From Akkermansiaceae bacterium UBA2367 (GTDB lineage: Bacteria; Verrucomicrobiota; Verrucomicrobiia; Verrucomicrobiales; DEV007), in contig DDTJ01000079.1 of assembly GCA_002344525.1 (NCBI GenBank), positions 1 through 28,453 on the forward strand: a stretch of DNA of 28,453 nucleotides. Reading direction: 5' to 3'. The position numbers and the translations under genes are program-made. Below, one piece after another: positions 7,778 to 14,823 of this stretch; the stretch's first letter is position 1; each line of letters starts with the position of its first letter. The notes beneath the pieces were generated by a model that was given only the letters and a program-made list of their open reading frames with translations, had not been told where the DNA came from and did no database searches.

Positions 7778-9079
7778 ATGTCGGCACCCACCCTCCAGAT
7801 CGGTCTCGCCGGATTCGGCAACGTCGGCGCGGGAGTCTACAAGAATCTCGCGAAGAACCGCCATCTCCTCCGCGAACGCACGGGCTACCATCTTGAGGTG
7901 GCCCGCATCGCCGTGCGCGATCCTGGCAAGTCCCGCTCCGTCGATCTGCCCGCCGGGCTCGTCACGACCGATCTGCGGGAGCTGGTGGACGATCCGGGCA
8001 TCGACATCGTCGTCGAGTTGATCGGCGGCACCGACCGCGCTTTCGACCTTGTCAAAGCCGCCTTGGAGAAAGGCAAGGCCGTGGTCACGGGTAACAAGGC
8101 CCTCCTCGCCGAGCGGGGGCAGGAGCTCTTCGCCATCGCCGAGGCCTGCGGACGGCCCATCCACTACGAGGCCGCCGTCGCGGGCGGCATCCCCATCATC
8201 AAGGCGGTGCAGGAATCCCTCATCGGCAACCACATCCAGTCCGTCGTGGGGATCATCAACGGCACCTCCAACTTCATCCTCACCCGCATGTCCGAGGGCG
8301 GCCTCGACTACGCCGCCGCCCTCGCCGAGGCGCAGGTGCTCGGATACGCCGAAGCCGATCCCGCCCTCGACGTGAACGGCTGGGACGCGGCGCACAAGGC
8401 CATCATCCTCGCCTCGCTCAGCTACGGCCGCTGGGTGCCCTGCGACCGCCTCCACGTGGAGGGCATCGAGCACGTCCGCGCCGAGGACATCGCCTTTGCC
8501 GGACGCCTCGGCTACACCATCAAGCTCCTCGGAGTGATCCGGCTGCACGAGGAATCCGGCTCCATCGAGGTGCGGGTGCAGCCCTCGCTGATCCCCTCGA
8601 AGCACATCCTCGCCTCGGTCAAAGGCGCCTGCAACGCCGTGGCGGTGCGCGGGGACATCGTCGGCGAGACCCTCTTCTACGGCCCCGGCGCAGGGCAGGA
8701 TCCGACCTCCAGCTCGGTCATCGCCGACATCGCCGACGCCGCCATGTGGACCCAGCCGGCCCTCGGCTCGGGCCTCGTCACCCACTCCCTCTACGGCGAG
8801 ACCCTGCCCATCGGCGAGAGCGTCTCGAAATACTACCTCCGCGTCGAGGCCGAGGACCGCCCCGGCGTGCTCGCCCGTATCGCCACCGTGCTCGGCGAGG
8901 AGGGCATCGGCATCCTTTCCGTGATCCAGCCCGAGGACCACGACGAGCAATACGCGGCCATCGTCCTGATGCTGCACTACGCCTCCTACGGCGTCGTCCT
9001 CGGTGCCCTCGCCCGCATCGCGGCGCTCGACTGCGTGCGCGACCGCCCTGTGCTGCTGCGGGTCGAGGATGTCGGTTAG
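7778..9079 (+). CDS. hom: Homoserine dehydrogenase
   Basis: Reduces L-aspartate 4-semialdehyde to homoserine with NAD(P)H, the branch point to threonine and methionine. The 433-residue product has an N-terminal Rossmann domain with GFGNVG (residues 12-17), the conserved TGNKALLAERG block, the dimer/catalytic region AGGIPIIKAVQESLIGN followed by INGTSNFILTRM, and GWDAAHKA. A C-terminal ACT domain (from about residue 350, YYLRVEAEDRPGVLARIATVL) suggests feedback control by an amino acid, threonine in studied relatives. It is a stand-alone enzyme without a fused aspartokinase. ThrC follows 102 bases later on the same strand. A TTGACG at 7718-7723 may be a -35 element, but no good -10 follows. 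Confidence 0.96.
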   Translation: MSAPTLQIGLAGFGNVGAGVYKNLAKNRHLLRERTGYHLEVARIAVRDPGKSRSVDLPAGLVTTDLRELVDDPGIDIVVELIGGTDRAFDLVKAALEKGKAVVTGNKALLAERGQELFAIAEACGRPIHYEAAVAGGIPIIKAVQESLIGNHIQSVVGIINGTSNFILTRMSEGGLDYAAALAEAQVLGYAEADPALDVNGWDAAHKAIILASLSYGRWVPCDRLHVEGIEHVRAEDIAFAGRLGYTIKLLGVIRLHEESGSIEVRVQPSLIPSKHILASVKGACNAVAVRGDIVGETLFYGPGAGQDPTSSSVIADIADAAMWTQPALGSGLVTHSLYGETLPIGESVSKYYLRVEAEDRPGVLARIATVLGEEGIGILSVIQPEDHDEQYAAIVLMLHYASYGVVLGALARIAALDCVRDRPVLLRVEDVG

Positions 9080-9181
9080 ATGTCGCGGAGCAGCCCGCGC
9101 TTGTCATCGCGCCGATCCCGGCGAAGGTTCACGTTCCCTCCCCGATTTTCTTTTTCCTCCCCCGAAACCCGATTTACAGCC

Positions 9182-10540
9182 ATGGAATTCGTCTCAACCC
9201 GCGGCGGCGGCGAGCCCGTCAGTTTCACCGAAGCCTTCGCCCGGGGCCTTGCGCCCGACGGCGGCCTCTACGTGCCCCGCGGCCTCCCCGCGCTGCCGCA
9301 GACCATCCTCGTCGAGGACGCCCTCCCTTACGCCGCCCTCGCTTGGGATTTCCTGAGCCTCTTCGACGGGGATCACGACAGCGAGCATTTGGAGGAGATC
9401 GTGGATCGCAGCTACGGGAGCTTCAGCGACACGATGAACGCGCCGCTCCAGCAGCTCGACGACAATCTCTTCGTCCTTGAGCTTTTCCACGGGCCGAGCC
9501 TCTCCTTCAAGGATTTCGGCCTCCAACTCGTCGGCAGCCTTTTCGAGGAGCAGGTCGAGCGCACTGGCATCCCCATCAACGTGCTCGGGGCGACCTCGGG
9601 CGACACCGGCTCCGCCGCGATCCACGGCCTCGCCGGAAAGAAGGGGGCGCGGGTCTTCATCCTCTACCCCGAGGGCCGAATCTCGGATCTTCAGGAGCGC
9701 CAGATGACCTGCACCGGAGCGGACAACATTTTTCCCATCCCTATCCAAGGCACCTTCGACGACGCCCAAGCCATCGTGAAGGAGCTGCTCGGCGACCTCG
9801 CCTTCAAGGAAAAGCTGCGCCTTTCCGCGGTCAACTCCATCAACGTCGTCCGCGTCCTCGCCCAGTGCGTCTACTACATCCACGCCTTCACCCAGCTCCC
9901 GCCCGACAACCGCGACGACGTCAATTTCGTCGTACCCACCGGCAATTTCGGGAACATCTTCGCCGGGTGGATGGTTCACCAGATGGGCCTGCCCGTGGAC
10001 CGCTTCGTCGTCGCCACGAACCAGAACGACATCCTCCACCGCCTCTTCACCACCGGCGAATACAAGCCCGGCGAAGTCCACCCGAGCCACGCGCCCTCGA
10101 TGGACATCCAGATCGCCTCGAATTTCGAGCGCTTCCTCTACTACCACAACGACGAGGATGCGAAGGCCACCCTCGCCCAGATGGAGACGTTCCGGAAGGA
10201 CGGCTCCATCCGGATCGCGAACTTCGACGCCAGCAACTTCACGGCGACCCGCAGCACCGACGCCGACATCCTCAAAAACATCCGCAAGGTGAAGGAGCGC
10301 TACAACTACATCGTCGACCCGCACACCGCCTGCGGCTTCCAGGATCTCGACCCCGCCGCCACCCACATCGTCCTCGCCACGGCGCATCCGGCGAAGTTCC
10401 CCGCCATCATCGAGAAGGCCATCGGCGAGACGCCGACCGATCCCTCCCTCGAAAGCCTCAAAGGGAAAAAGCAGGTCCGCCATCCCGTTGAGGCCAGCGC
10501 GGCGGCGGTGCGGAAGTTCCTCGAGGAGAACGCGATCTGA
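9182..10540 (+). CDS. thrC: Threonine synthase
   Basis: Pyridoxal-phosphate enzyme that converts O-phospho-L-homoserine to L-threonine. The 452-residue product opens with the threonine-synthase signature (STRGG, then FARGLAPDGGLYVP). It has the PLP lysine in GPSLSFKDFGLQ (Lys110), the phosphate-binding loop GATSGDTGSAA (136-146), and the NSINVVRVLAQCVYYIHAF and VPTGNFGNIFAGW blocks. Length and order match the bacterial/yeast long class rather than the short plant-like class. The position after hom makes a two-gene threonine module; homoserine kinase is not in the window. The 102-base gap is pyrimidine-rich before the ATG and holds a small 5-bp hairpin, so a separate promoter cannot be excluded. 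Confidence 0.96.
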   Translation: MEFVSTRGGGEPVSFTEAFARGLAPDGGLYVPRGLPALPQTILVEDALPYAALAWDFLSLFDGDHDSEHLEEIVDRSYGSFSDTMNAPLQQLDDNLFVLELFHGPSLSFKDFGLQLVGSLFEEQVERTGIPINVLGATSGDTGSAAIHGLAGKKGARVFILYPEGRISDLQERQMTCTGADNIFPIPIQGTFDDAQAIVKELLGDLAFKEKLRLSAVNSINVVRVLAQCVYYIHAFTQLPPDNRDDVNFVVPTGNFGNIFAGWMVHQMGLPVDRFVVATNQNDILHRLFTTGEYKPGEVHPSHAPSMDIQIASNFERFLYYHNDEDAKATLAQMETFRKDGSIRIANFDASNFTATRSTDADILKNIRKVKERYNYIVDPHTACGFQDLDPAATHIVLATAHPAKFPAIIEKAIGETPTDPSLESLKGKKQVRHPVEASAAAVRKFLEENAI

Positions 10541-10604
10541 GGCGGGAATCGGGATGGGCCTCCGGCGATCGCTGATGGGCACTGGTCTGCGCTGATTTTA
10601 CGAC

Positions 10605-10662
10605 CTTCCATCGAAAGCCGTAGCGAAGTTCGTGAGAACTTCGGCGGGCGGAAGAATGGAAG
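10605..10662. repeat. Nested palindromic intergenic element with GAAGTTCGTGAGAACTTC hairpin
   Basis: The core CGAAGTTCGTGAGAACTTCG (10624-10643) is a perfect 8-bp stem with a GTGA loop. It is flanked by the outer inverted pair CTTCCAT (10605-10611) and ATGGAAG (10656-10662). A near copy of the core occurs at 28281-28298. It lies in the 201-base gap between thrC and the radical SAM gene. Confidence 0.8.
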
Positions 10663-10703
10663 TGGCATCCCGCGACGAAATGGCTTGTGGGCTCTCAACT
10701 CGG

Positions 10704-10738
10704 TTGACAAGTGGATAGAATGCTGTTCATTTGTTCAT
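10704..10738 (+). promoter_or_regulatory. Possible promoter/operator region of the radical SAM gene
   Basis: A perfect TTGACA (10704-10709) is followed by TAGAAT (10716-10721), too close to be its -10 partner, and by two direct copies of TGTTCAT (10724-10730 and 10732-10738) ending three bases before ATG 10742. The segment is clearly more AT-rich than its surroundings. A repeated heptamer on an eight-base period could be a regulator site; no known operator is recognised. Confidence 0.3.
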
Positions 10739-10741
10739 AAA

Positions 10742-11821
10742 ATGCCAATCCATCTCTCCCATCGCGGGCGTGGCACGGTCGAGAATCCGCCCAACCGCTT
10801 CGAGCGTCTCTCCGTCGAGAGCGACGACGGGGCTTGGGAGGAGATCGCTCGGACCGACCCGGATTTCGAACCGCGCCGCGTCCGCACCGAATTCCTCCGC
10901 GACGACACCCGCTCGATCATCACCTCGAACGCCAGCCCCGACATCGGCTTCTCCCACAGCCTCAACCCCTATCGCGGTTGCGAGCACGGCTGCGCCTACT
11001 GCTACGCCCGGCCCTACCACGAGTACCTCGGCTACAGCTCGGGGATCGATTTCGAATCCCGCATCCTCGTGAAGGAGCGCGCCCCCGAACTGCTGGAGGA
11101 GGAGCTCGCGAAGAAAAGCTGGCGCCCCGTCCCTCTCGCGTGCAGCGGCGTCACCGACTGCTACCAGCCCGTGGAGCGGAAGCTGGAGATCACGCGCCGC
11201 TGCCTCGCGGTGCTCGCCGACTTCCGCCAGCCTGTCGGCATCGTCACGAAAAACGCCCTCGTCACGCGAGACCTCGACTTGCTCGCGGAACTGGTGGCCC
11301 ATGGCGCGGTGAAGGTGGTCCTCTCCCTCACCACTCTCGACGCCGAGCTCGCTTCCGCGCTGGAGCCTCGCGCCTCGCGCCCCGCAGCCCGGCTCGCCGC
11401 GATGAAGGCGCTGAGCGACGCGGGCGTTCCCGTGGGCGTGTCCGTCGCCCCCATCATCCCCGGCCTGAACGACCACGAGATCCCCGCGTTGATGGAGGCG
11501 GCGGCGGCGCACGGGGCGGTCTCGGCCTTCGGCACGATCCTGCGCTTGCCCTACGCGGTGAAGGAGGTCTTCGCCGCTTGGCTGGATCGCTTCGAGCCGG
11601 GACGGAAGGAGCTGATCCTCAACCGCATCCGCGAGATGCGCGGCGGGAGGCTCAACGACACCGACTACGGCAACCGCATGACCGGAACCGGCCCGCTCGC
11701 CGAGCAGATCGCCCGGCTCGTCCAGATCTCGAAGCGTCGCGCCGGACTCGACCGCCCGCGAGCGCCTCTCTCCGCCGCAGCCTTCCGTCGCAGGACGCCG
11801 GGGCAGATGGAGTTGTTTTGA
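10742..11821 (+). CDS. Radical SAM protein, PA0069 family
   Basis: A 359-residue radical S-adenosylmethionine protein. The N-terminal HRGRGTVENPPNRFE matches the GRGA-x-x-NP-x-x-RFE opening typical of the PA0069/Rv2578c family and fixes the start at 10742, although the frame is open from 10685. The [4Fe-4S] cluster motif is CEHGCAYC (Cys80, Cys84, Cys87) within NPYRGCEHGCAYCYARPYHEY. Later blocks such as CSGVTDCYQPVERKLEITR and VGVSVAPIIPGLND are also family-typical. These proteins are distantly related to spore photoproduct lyase. The physiological substrate is, to my knowledge, not established. The gene stands alone, with repeat-containing gaps on both sides. Confidence 0.9.
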   Translation: MPIHLSHRGRGTVENPPNRFERLSVESDDGAWEEIARTDPDFEPRRVRTEFLRDDTRSIITSNASPDIGFSHSLNPYRGCEHGCAYCYARPYHEYLGYSSGIDFESRILVKERAPELLEEELAKKSWRPVPLACSGVTDCYQPVERKLEITRRCLAVLADFRQPVGIVTKNALVTRDLDLLAELVAHGAVKVVLSLTTLDAELASALEPRASRPAARLAAMKALSDAGVPVGVSVAPIIPGLNDHEIPALMEAAAAHGAVSAFGTILRLPYAVKEVFAAWLDRFEPGRKELILNRIREMRGGRLNDTDYGNRMTGTGPLAEQIARLVQISKRRAGLDRPRAPLSAAAFRRRTPGQMELF

Positions 11822-11862
11822 ATGGTGGAGACGAGAATGCCTTCGACGAAACACGCGAGATT

Positions 11863-11943
11863 GGTAGGGACGGCTGGCTCAGCCGTCCGCCATGGATGCG
11901 TAGCGCGATCTTCCGACGGACGGCTGAGCCAGCCGTCCCTACC
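11863..11943. repeat. 81-base BIME-like doublet of inverted hairpins
   Basis: The arms 11863-11889 and 11917-11943 are perfect 27-bp reverse complements separated by a 27-base spacer. Each arm is itself a hairpin (GGACGGCTG-GCT-CAGCCGTCC, 9-bp stem, 3-base loop, and its reverse complement), so the element can fold as one long stem or two short ones. It fills the gap between the convergent radical SAM and ceramidase-fold genes. No transposase gene or obvious target-site duplication is visible. Confidence 0.9.
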
Positions 11944-11986
11944 GGGTTCCGCGCCCGGACCGGGAGACAGGAGGGCAGCCAAGGCC

Positions 11987-13333
11987 TCATCTTCCCATCA
12001 GCTCCGCGACCAAGGCCATGATCCGTTCCTCCACGGTTTCGGCAAAGGGGGCGCGATGGCCGTATTCCCACATCCCGAGCGTTCCTTCGTAGCCGCCCTC
12101 GCGCAGCACCCGCAGCGAGGGCACGTAGCAGAGGAGGTCGTTGTTGTAGCCGCTCACCCAGGTGTTGTTCCAGCCGTAGGCGTCTTTGAACTTCAGCGAG
12201 TAGTCCACCACCGTCTCCCCGGTCAGGGCGATGAAATTCAAGCCCTCGCCGAACCGCCAGACCTGCGCGGGGTAGGGCACGGTCCCGGGAAGCTCGCCGA
12301 GGCTCTCGTATTGGCGGATGAAATGCTCGAATTCGCGTCGATGCATCCCGTTCAGGTTCGGGACGCGCTCCCGCAATTCGTCGAGCGGCAGGCCGGGTTG
12401 GAGATCGAGGTCCGTCTCGCCCATGGCCACGCGGAGCGGCCCCGGCAAAGCGGCCATCGATCCCGCCAGCGTTTGGCGGACCGCTTCGGCGAGGACCAGC
12501 CCGTAGCGTTCCGCGAGGGCGACGGCCTCGGCGTCCTTTCCGCGGATGCGCGGAAGCGGGTTGGCGTCGCCGCCGCAGTTCTGCACGAACATCGCGACCG
12601 CCCCCGGATGCGATTTCTCCAGATCGAGCTGGGCGAAGCCCGCGTAGTCGCCGTTCAGCGTCAGACCGCCGAGGGCGGTGGTGTGGCAGGAGTAGCCGAA
12701 GACGATCCCCCGCAGCGTCTCCCCGCTCCGCACCGCGATCACCGGCACGTCGGGATCGACGGGACCGGGCAGGGCGCGGCTCTCCGGCCCCCGCGAGCGG
12801 CGGCGGTTCACGGCGAGTCCGGCGAGCCCTTGCCCGAAACCGAGTTCGGCCGGGGCGAGGTCGGCGATGGCGGCGGCGATGGCCTCCTCGTAGGCGCGGT
12901 AGACCATCTCCGTGTAGCGATCCCGCGCGGCGGTCTCCTCGGGGGTGAACTCGTAGTAGAGCCAGAGCACGTCCTCGGTGACGGGGCAGCTGTGGTTGTG
13001 CGAGGTGTTCAAGATGAGCCGCTCCCTCGGCAGCCCGTGTTTCTCCAGCGCGGCGGCGGCGATGCGCCCGACCATCTTGTCGCTCAGTCCGACGAGGTCG
13101 GCGGTGACGAGGACCGAGGTCGCTCCGGTCTCGTCGCGCAGGGCGAGGGCCTTGAGCCAGATCGGGTGCTCGACTCCCTGCGACATCCGCGTTTTGCCTC
13201 CGTAGCCGGCGAGGGGGACGGGCTCCGTCGGGGTGATGTCGATTTTCGCCAGCCCGGCCTCCCACGAGGCCAGGGCGGTGAGGGGCAGGAAGGCGAGGAG
13301 GATGGCGAAGAGGAGGATGGCGAGGCGATTCAC
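11987..13333 (-). CDS. Secreted neutral/alkaline ceramidase-fold protein
   Basis: A 448-residue exported protein (signal peptide MNRLAILLFAILLAFLPLTALA when read from a GTG start at 13333). It matches the N-terminal domain of neutral/alkaline non-lysosomal ceramidases: AGLAKIDITPTEPVPLAGYGG (26-46, with adjoining residues), a zinc-type SHNHSCP (His112, His114) and SCHTTALGG (His217). The ceramidase nucleophile block GDVSPN reads GDANPL here (256-260), so the serine is replaced by asparagine. The enzyme is therefore probably a metal-dependent hydrolase with another substrate. GTG 13333 was chosen because the only upstream ATGs give a long low-complexity extension overlapping the divergent gene. 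It is divergent from the phosphodiesterase gene across 100 bases, and the two may share regulation. Confidence 0.8.
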   Translation of the reverse strand: MNRLAILLFAILLAFLPLTALASWEAGLAKIDITPTEPVPLAGYGGKTRMSQGVEHPIWLKALALRDETGATSVLVTADLVGLSDKMVGRIAAAALEKHGLPRERLILNTSHNHSCPVTEDVLWLYYEFTPEETAARDRYTEMVYRAYEEAIAAAIADLAPAELGFGQGLAGLAVNRRRSRGPESRALPGPVDPDVPVIAVRSGETLRGIVFGYSCHTTALGGLTLNGDYAGFAQLDLEKSHPGAVAMFVQNCGGDANPLPRIRGKDAEAVALAERYGLVLAEAVRQTLAGSMAALPGPLRVAMGETDLDLQPGLPLDELRERVPNLNGMHRREFEHFIRQYESLGELPGTVPYPAQVWRFGEGLNFIALTGETVVDYSLKFKDAYGWNNTWVSGYNNDLLCYVPSLRVLREGGYEGTLGMWEYGHRAPFAETVEERIMALVAELMGR

Positions 13334-13433
13334 GGGGAAGGATGCGGGATGGGGGGTGGTCCCGGCAAGTGACGCGAACAAGGCGCGATCCGGCCTTCCC
13401 CTTTGGCGGGAAACCCTGCCATGATGTCCGGCT

Positions 13434-14795
13434 ATGAATCGTCTGCTCCTGCTCCCGTTCTGCCTCCTCGCCCTGTTTCCGGTCCTCGCCCCCGCCGCCC
13501 CGGCGAAGGATCGGCACGTCATCCTCATCAGCATCGACGGCTTCCCTGCCTATCTCTGGAACGACCCCACCCTGCAAGTGCCGCACCTCCGCCAACTTGC
13601 CGCGAAAGGCGTCTCGGCGAAAGCGATGACGGTGAGCAATCCGTCGATCACTTGGATCAACCACACCACTCTCGTCACCGGGGTCGAGCCTCGCAAGCAC
13701 GGGGTGCTCTACAACGGCCTTCTCGTCCGCCAAGGCGACGGCAAGCCGCCGGGGATCGAGCAATGGGCGCACAAAGACCGCATGGTCTTCGCCCCGACCC
13801 TCTACGATCTCGCCCACGCCGCGGGCTTGACCACGGCGGAGTCGGACTGGGTCGCGGTGACGGACGCGGAGACGATCACTTGGAGCTTCGCCGAGCTGCC
13901 CAAGCTCGACAGCCCAGTGGTGAAAGAGATGATCGCCGCCGGTGCCGCCACCGAGGAGGAGATCGGCTGGATGCAGATGGGGCCGAACCGCAAGGGCGTT
14001 CCCTTCCTCGACACGATGTGGACGCGGGCGGCGATCCACATGTTCGAGAAGCACCGACCCAACCTGCTGCTCTACCACACGCTCAACACGGACTACACCC
14101 ATCACGTCTACGGTCCCCGCAGCGGGCCGGGCTTCACCGCGCTGGAATACGCCGACCGCCTCGTCGGCGACCTCCTCGCGGCGGTGGACCGCAGCGGCTT
14201 GCGCGACAAAACCACCATCGTCGTGGCGACGGACCACGGTTTCAAGAAGGTGACGAAATTCGTCCAGCCGAACGTGGCGCTGAAGGAGGCGGGCCTCGTG
14301 CGCGGGCTCGGGCCGACGGTGGCCTCCTGCGACGCCTACGTGATGGCCCAGGGCGGCATGGCTTTCGCCTACGTGACGGACCTGGCCCGGCGCGAGGAGC
14401 TGATCCCGAAGCTGAAGGAGATCCTTTCCAAGACCGAGGGCATCGCGCAAGTGATCGACGGCGAGGACGGCCCCAGCCTCGGGATGCCGAAGCCCGGGGA
14501 GAACGCGGGCATGGGCGACCTCGTCCTCTACGCGGCGGACGGCTACGCCTTCCGCAAGGACATGCACGAGGACAAGGTCGTGGTCCCGGCGGTGAACTAC
14601 GCGGGCACCCACGGCTACCCCAATTCCGATCCCGAGCTCGACGGCATCTTCATCGCCAGCGGCGCGGGGATCAAAGAGGGCCTCGTCGTCGACCGGGTGC
14701 GCAACCTCGACGTCGCCCCGACCCTGGCGAAACTGATGGGGCTGGAGTTCCCGGAAGTGGACGGACGGGTGCTGGACGAGATTTTGGAGGAGTAG
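13434..14795 (+). CDS. Secreted alkaline phosphatase/nucleotide pyrophosphatase-phosphodiesterase family protein
   Basis: A 453-residue type I phosphodiesterase/nucleotide pyrophosphatase-like enzyme, exported by a signal peptide (residues 1-22, ending AAPA). Two-metal active-site elements are visible: LISIDGFPAY (Asp35), the nucleophile region NPSITWINHTTLVTG (Thr73, matching the family P-x-x-T-x-x-N-H), NTDYTHH, the VATDHGF block and GTHGYPNSDPELDGIF near the C-terminus. The family hydrolyses phosphodiester or phosphomonoester bonds of nucleotides, lipids or other small molecules; the substrate cannot be read from sequence. The gene converges with the large cytochrome gene, leaving only 28 bases between stops. 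Confidence 0.88.
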   Translation: MNRLLLLPFCLLALFPVLAPAAPAKDRHVILISIDGFPAYLWNDPTLQVPHLRQLAAKGVSAKAMTVSNPSITWINHTTLVTGVEPRKHGVLYNGLLVRQGDGKPPGIEQWAHKDRMVFAPTLYDLAHAAGLTTAESDWVAVTDAETITWSFAELPKLDSPVVKEMIAAGAATEEEIGWMQMGPNRKGVPFLDTMWTRAAIHMFEKHRPNLLLYHTLNTDYTHHVYGPRSGPGFTALEYADRLVGDLLAAVDRSGLRDKTTIVVATDHGFKKVTKFVQPNVALKEAGLVRGLGPTVASCDAYVMAQGGMAFAYVTDLARREELIPKLKEILSKTEGIAQVIDGEDGPSLGMPKPGENAGMGDLVLYAADGYAFRKDMHEDKVVVPAVNYAGTHGYPNSDPELDGIFIASGAGIKEGLVVDRVRNLDVAPTLAKLMGLEFPEVDGRVLDEILEE

Positions 14796-14796
14796 G

Positions 14797-14818
14797 CAAG
14801 GAGGGCCGACATTCCTTG
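14797..14818. terminator. Weak hairpin between convergent genes
   Basis: CAAGGA and TCCTTG form a 6-bp stem with a 10-base loop inside the 28-base gap between the convergent stops at 14795 and 14824. There is no T tract. It could be a modest bidirectional terminator, but a stem of this size may be chance. Confidence 0.25.
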
Positions 14819-14823
14819 GGATT

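Noticed and set aside
10550..10600. Possible additional dispersed repeat (GATCGCTGATGGGCAC...CTGCGCTGATT) after thrC
   Set aside because: It looks like a short imperfect repeat of GCTGAT, but no second copy was found in the window and it forms no good fold.
13333..13434. The two divergent genes both begin with MNRL and similar leader sequence, suggesting an inverted duplication
   Set aside because: Similarity covers only the first few codons and is expected for short lipophilic signal peptides.
13334..13534. Upstream ATG start for the ceramidase-fold gene
   Set aside because: It would add 67 Arg/Gly/Ser-rich residues, overlap the divergent phosphodiesterase gene and bury the signal peptide.
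11652..14612. 986-codon minus-strand open frame across the phosphodiesterase and ceramidase-fold genes
   Set aside because: It spans two well-supported genes in other frames, and its translation is Arg/Gly/His-rich without motifs. Similar shadows opposite hom, thrC, the radical SAM gene and the cytochrome gene were dropped for the same reason.
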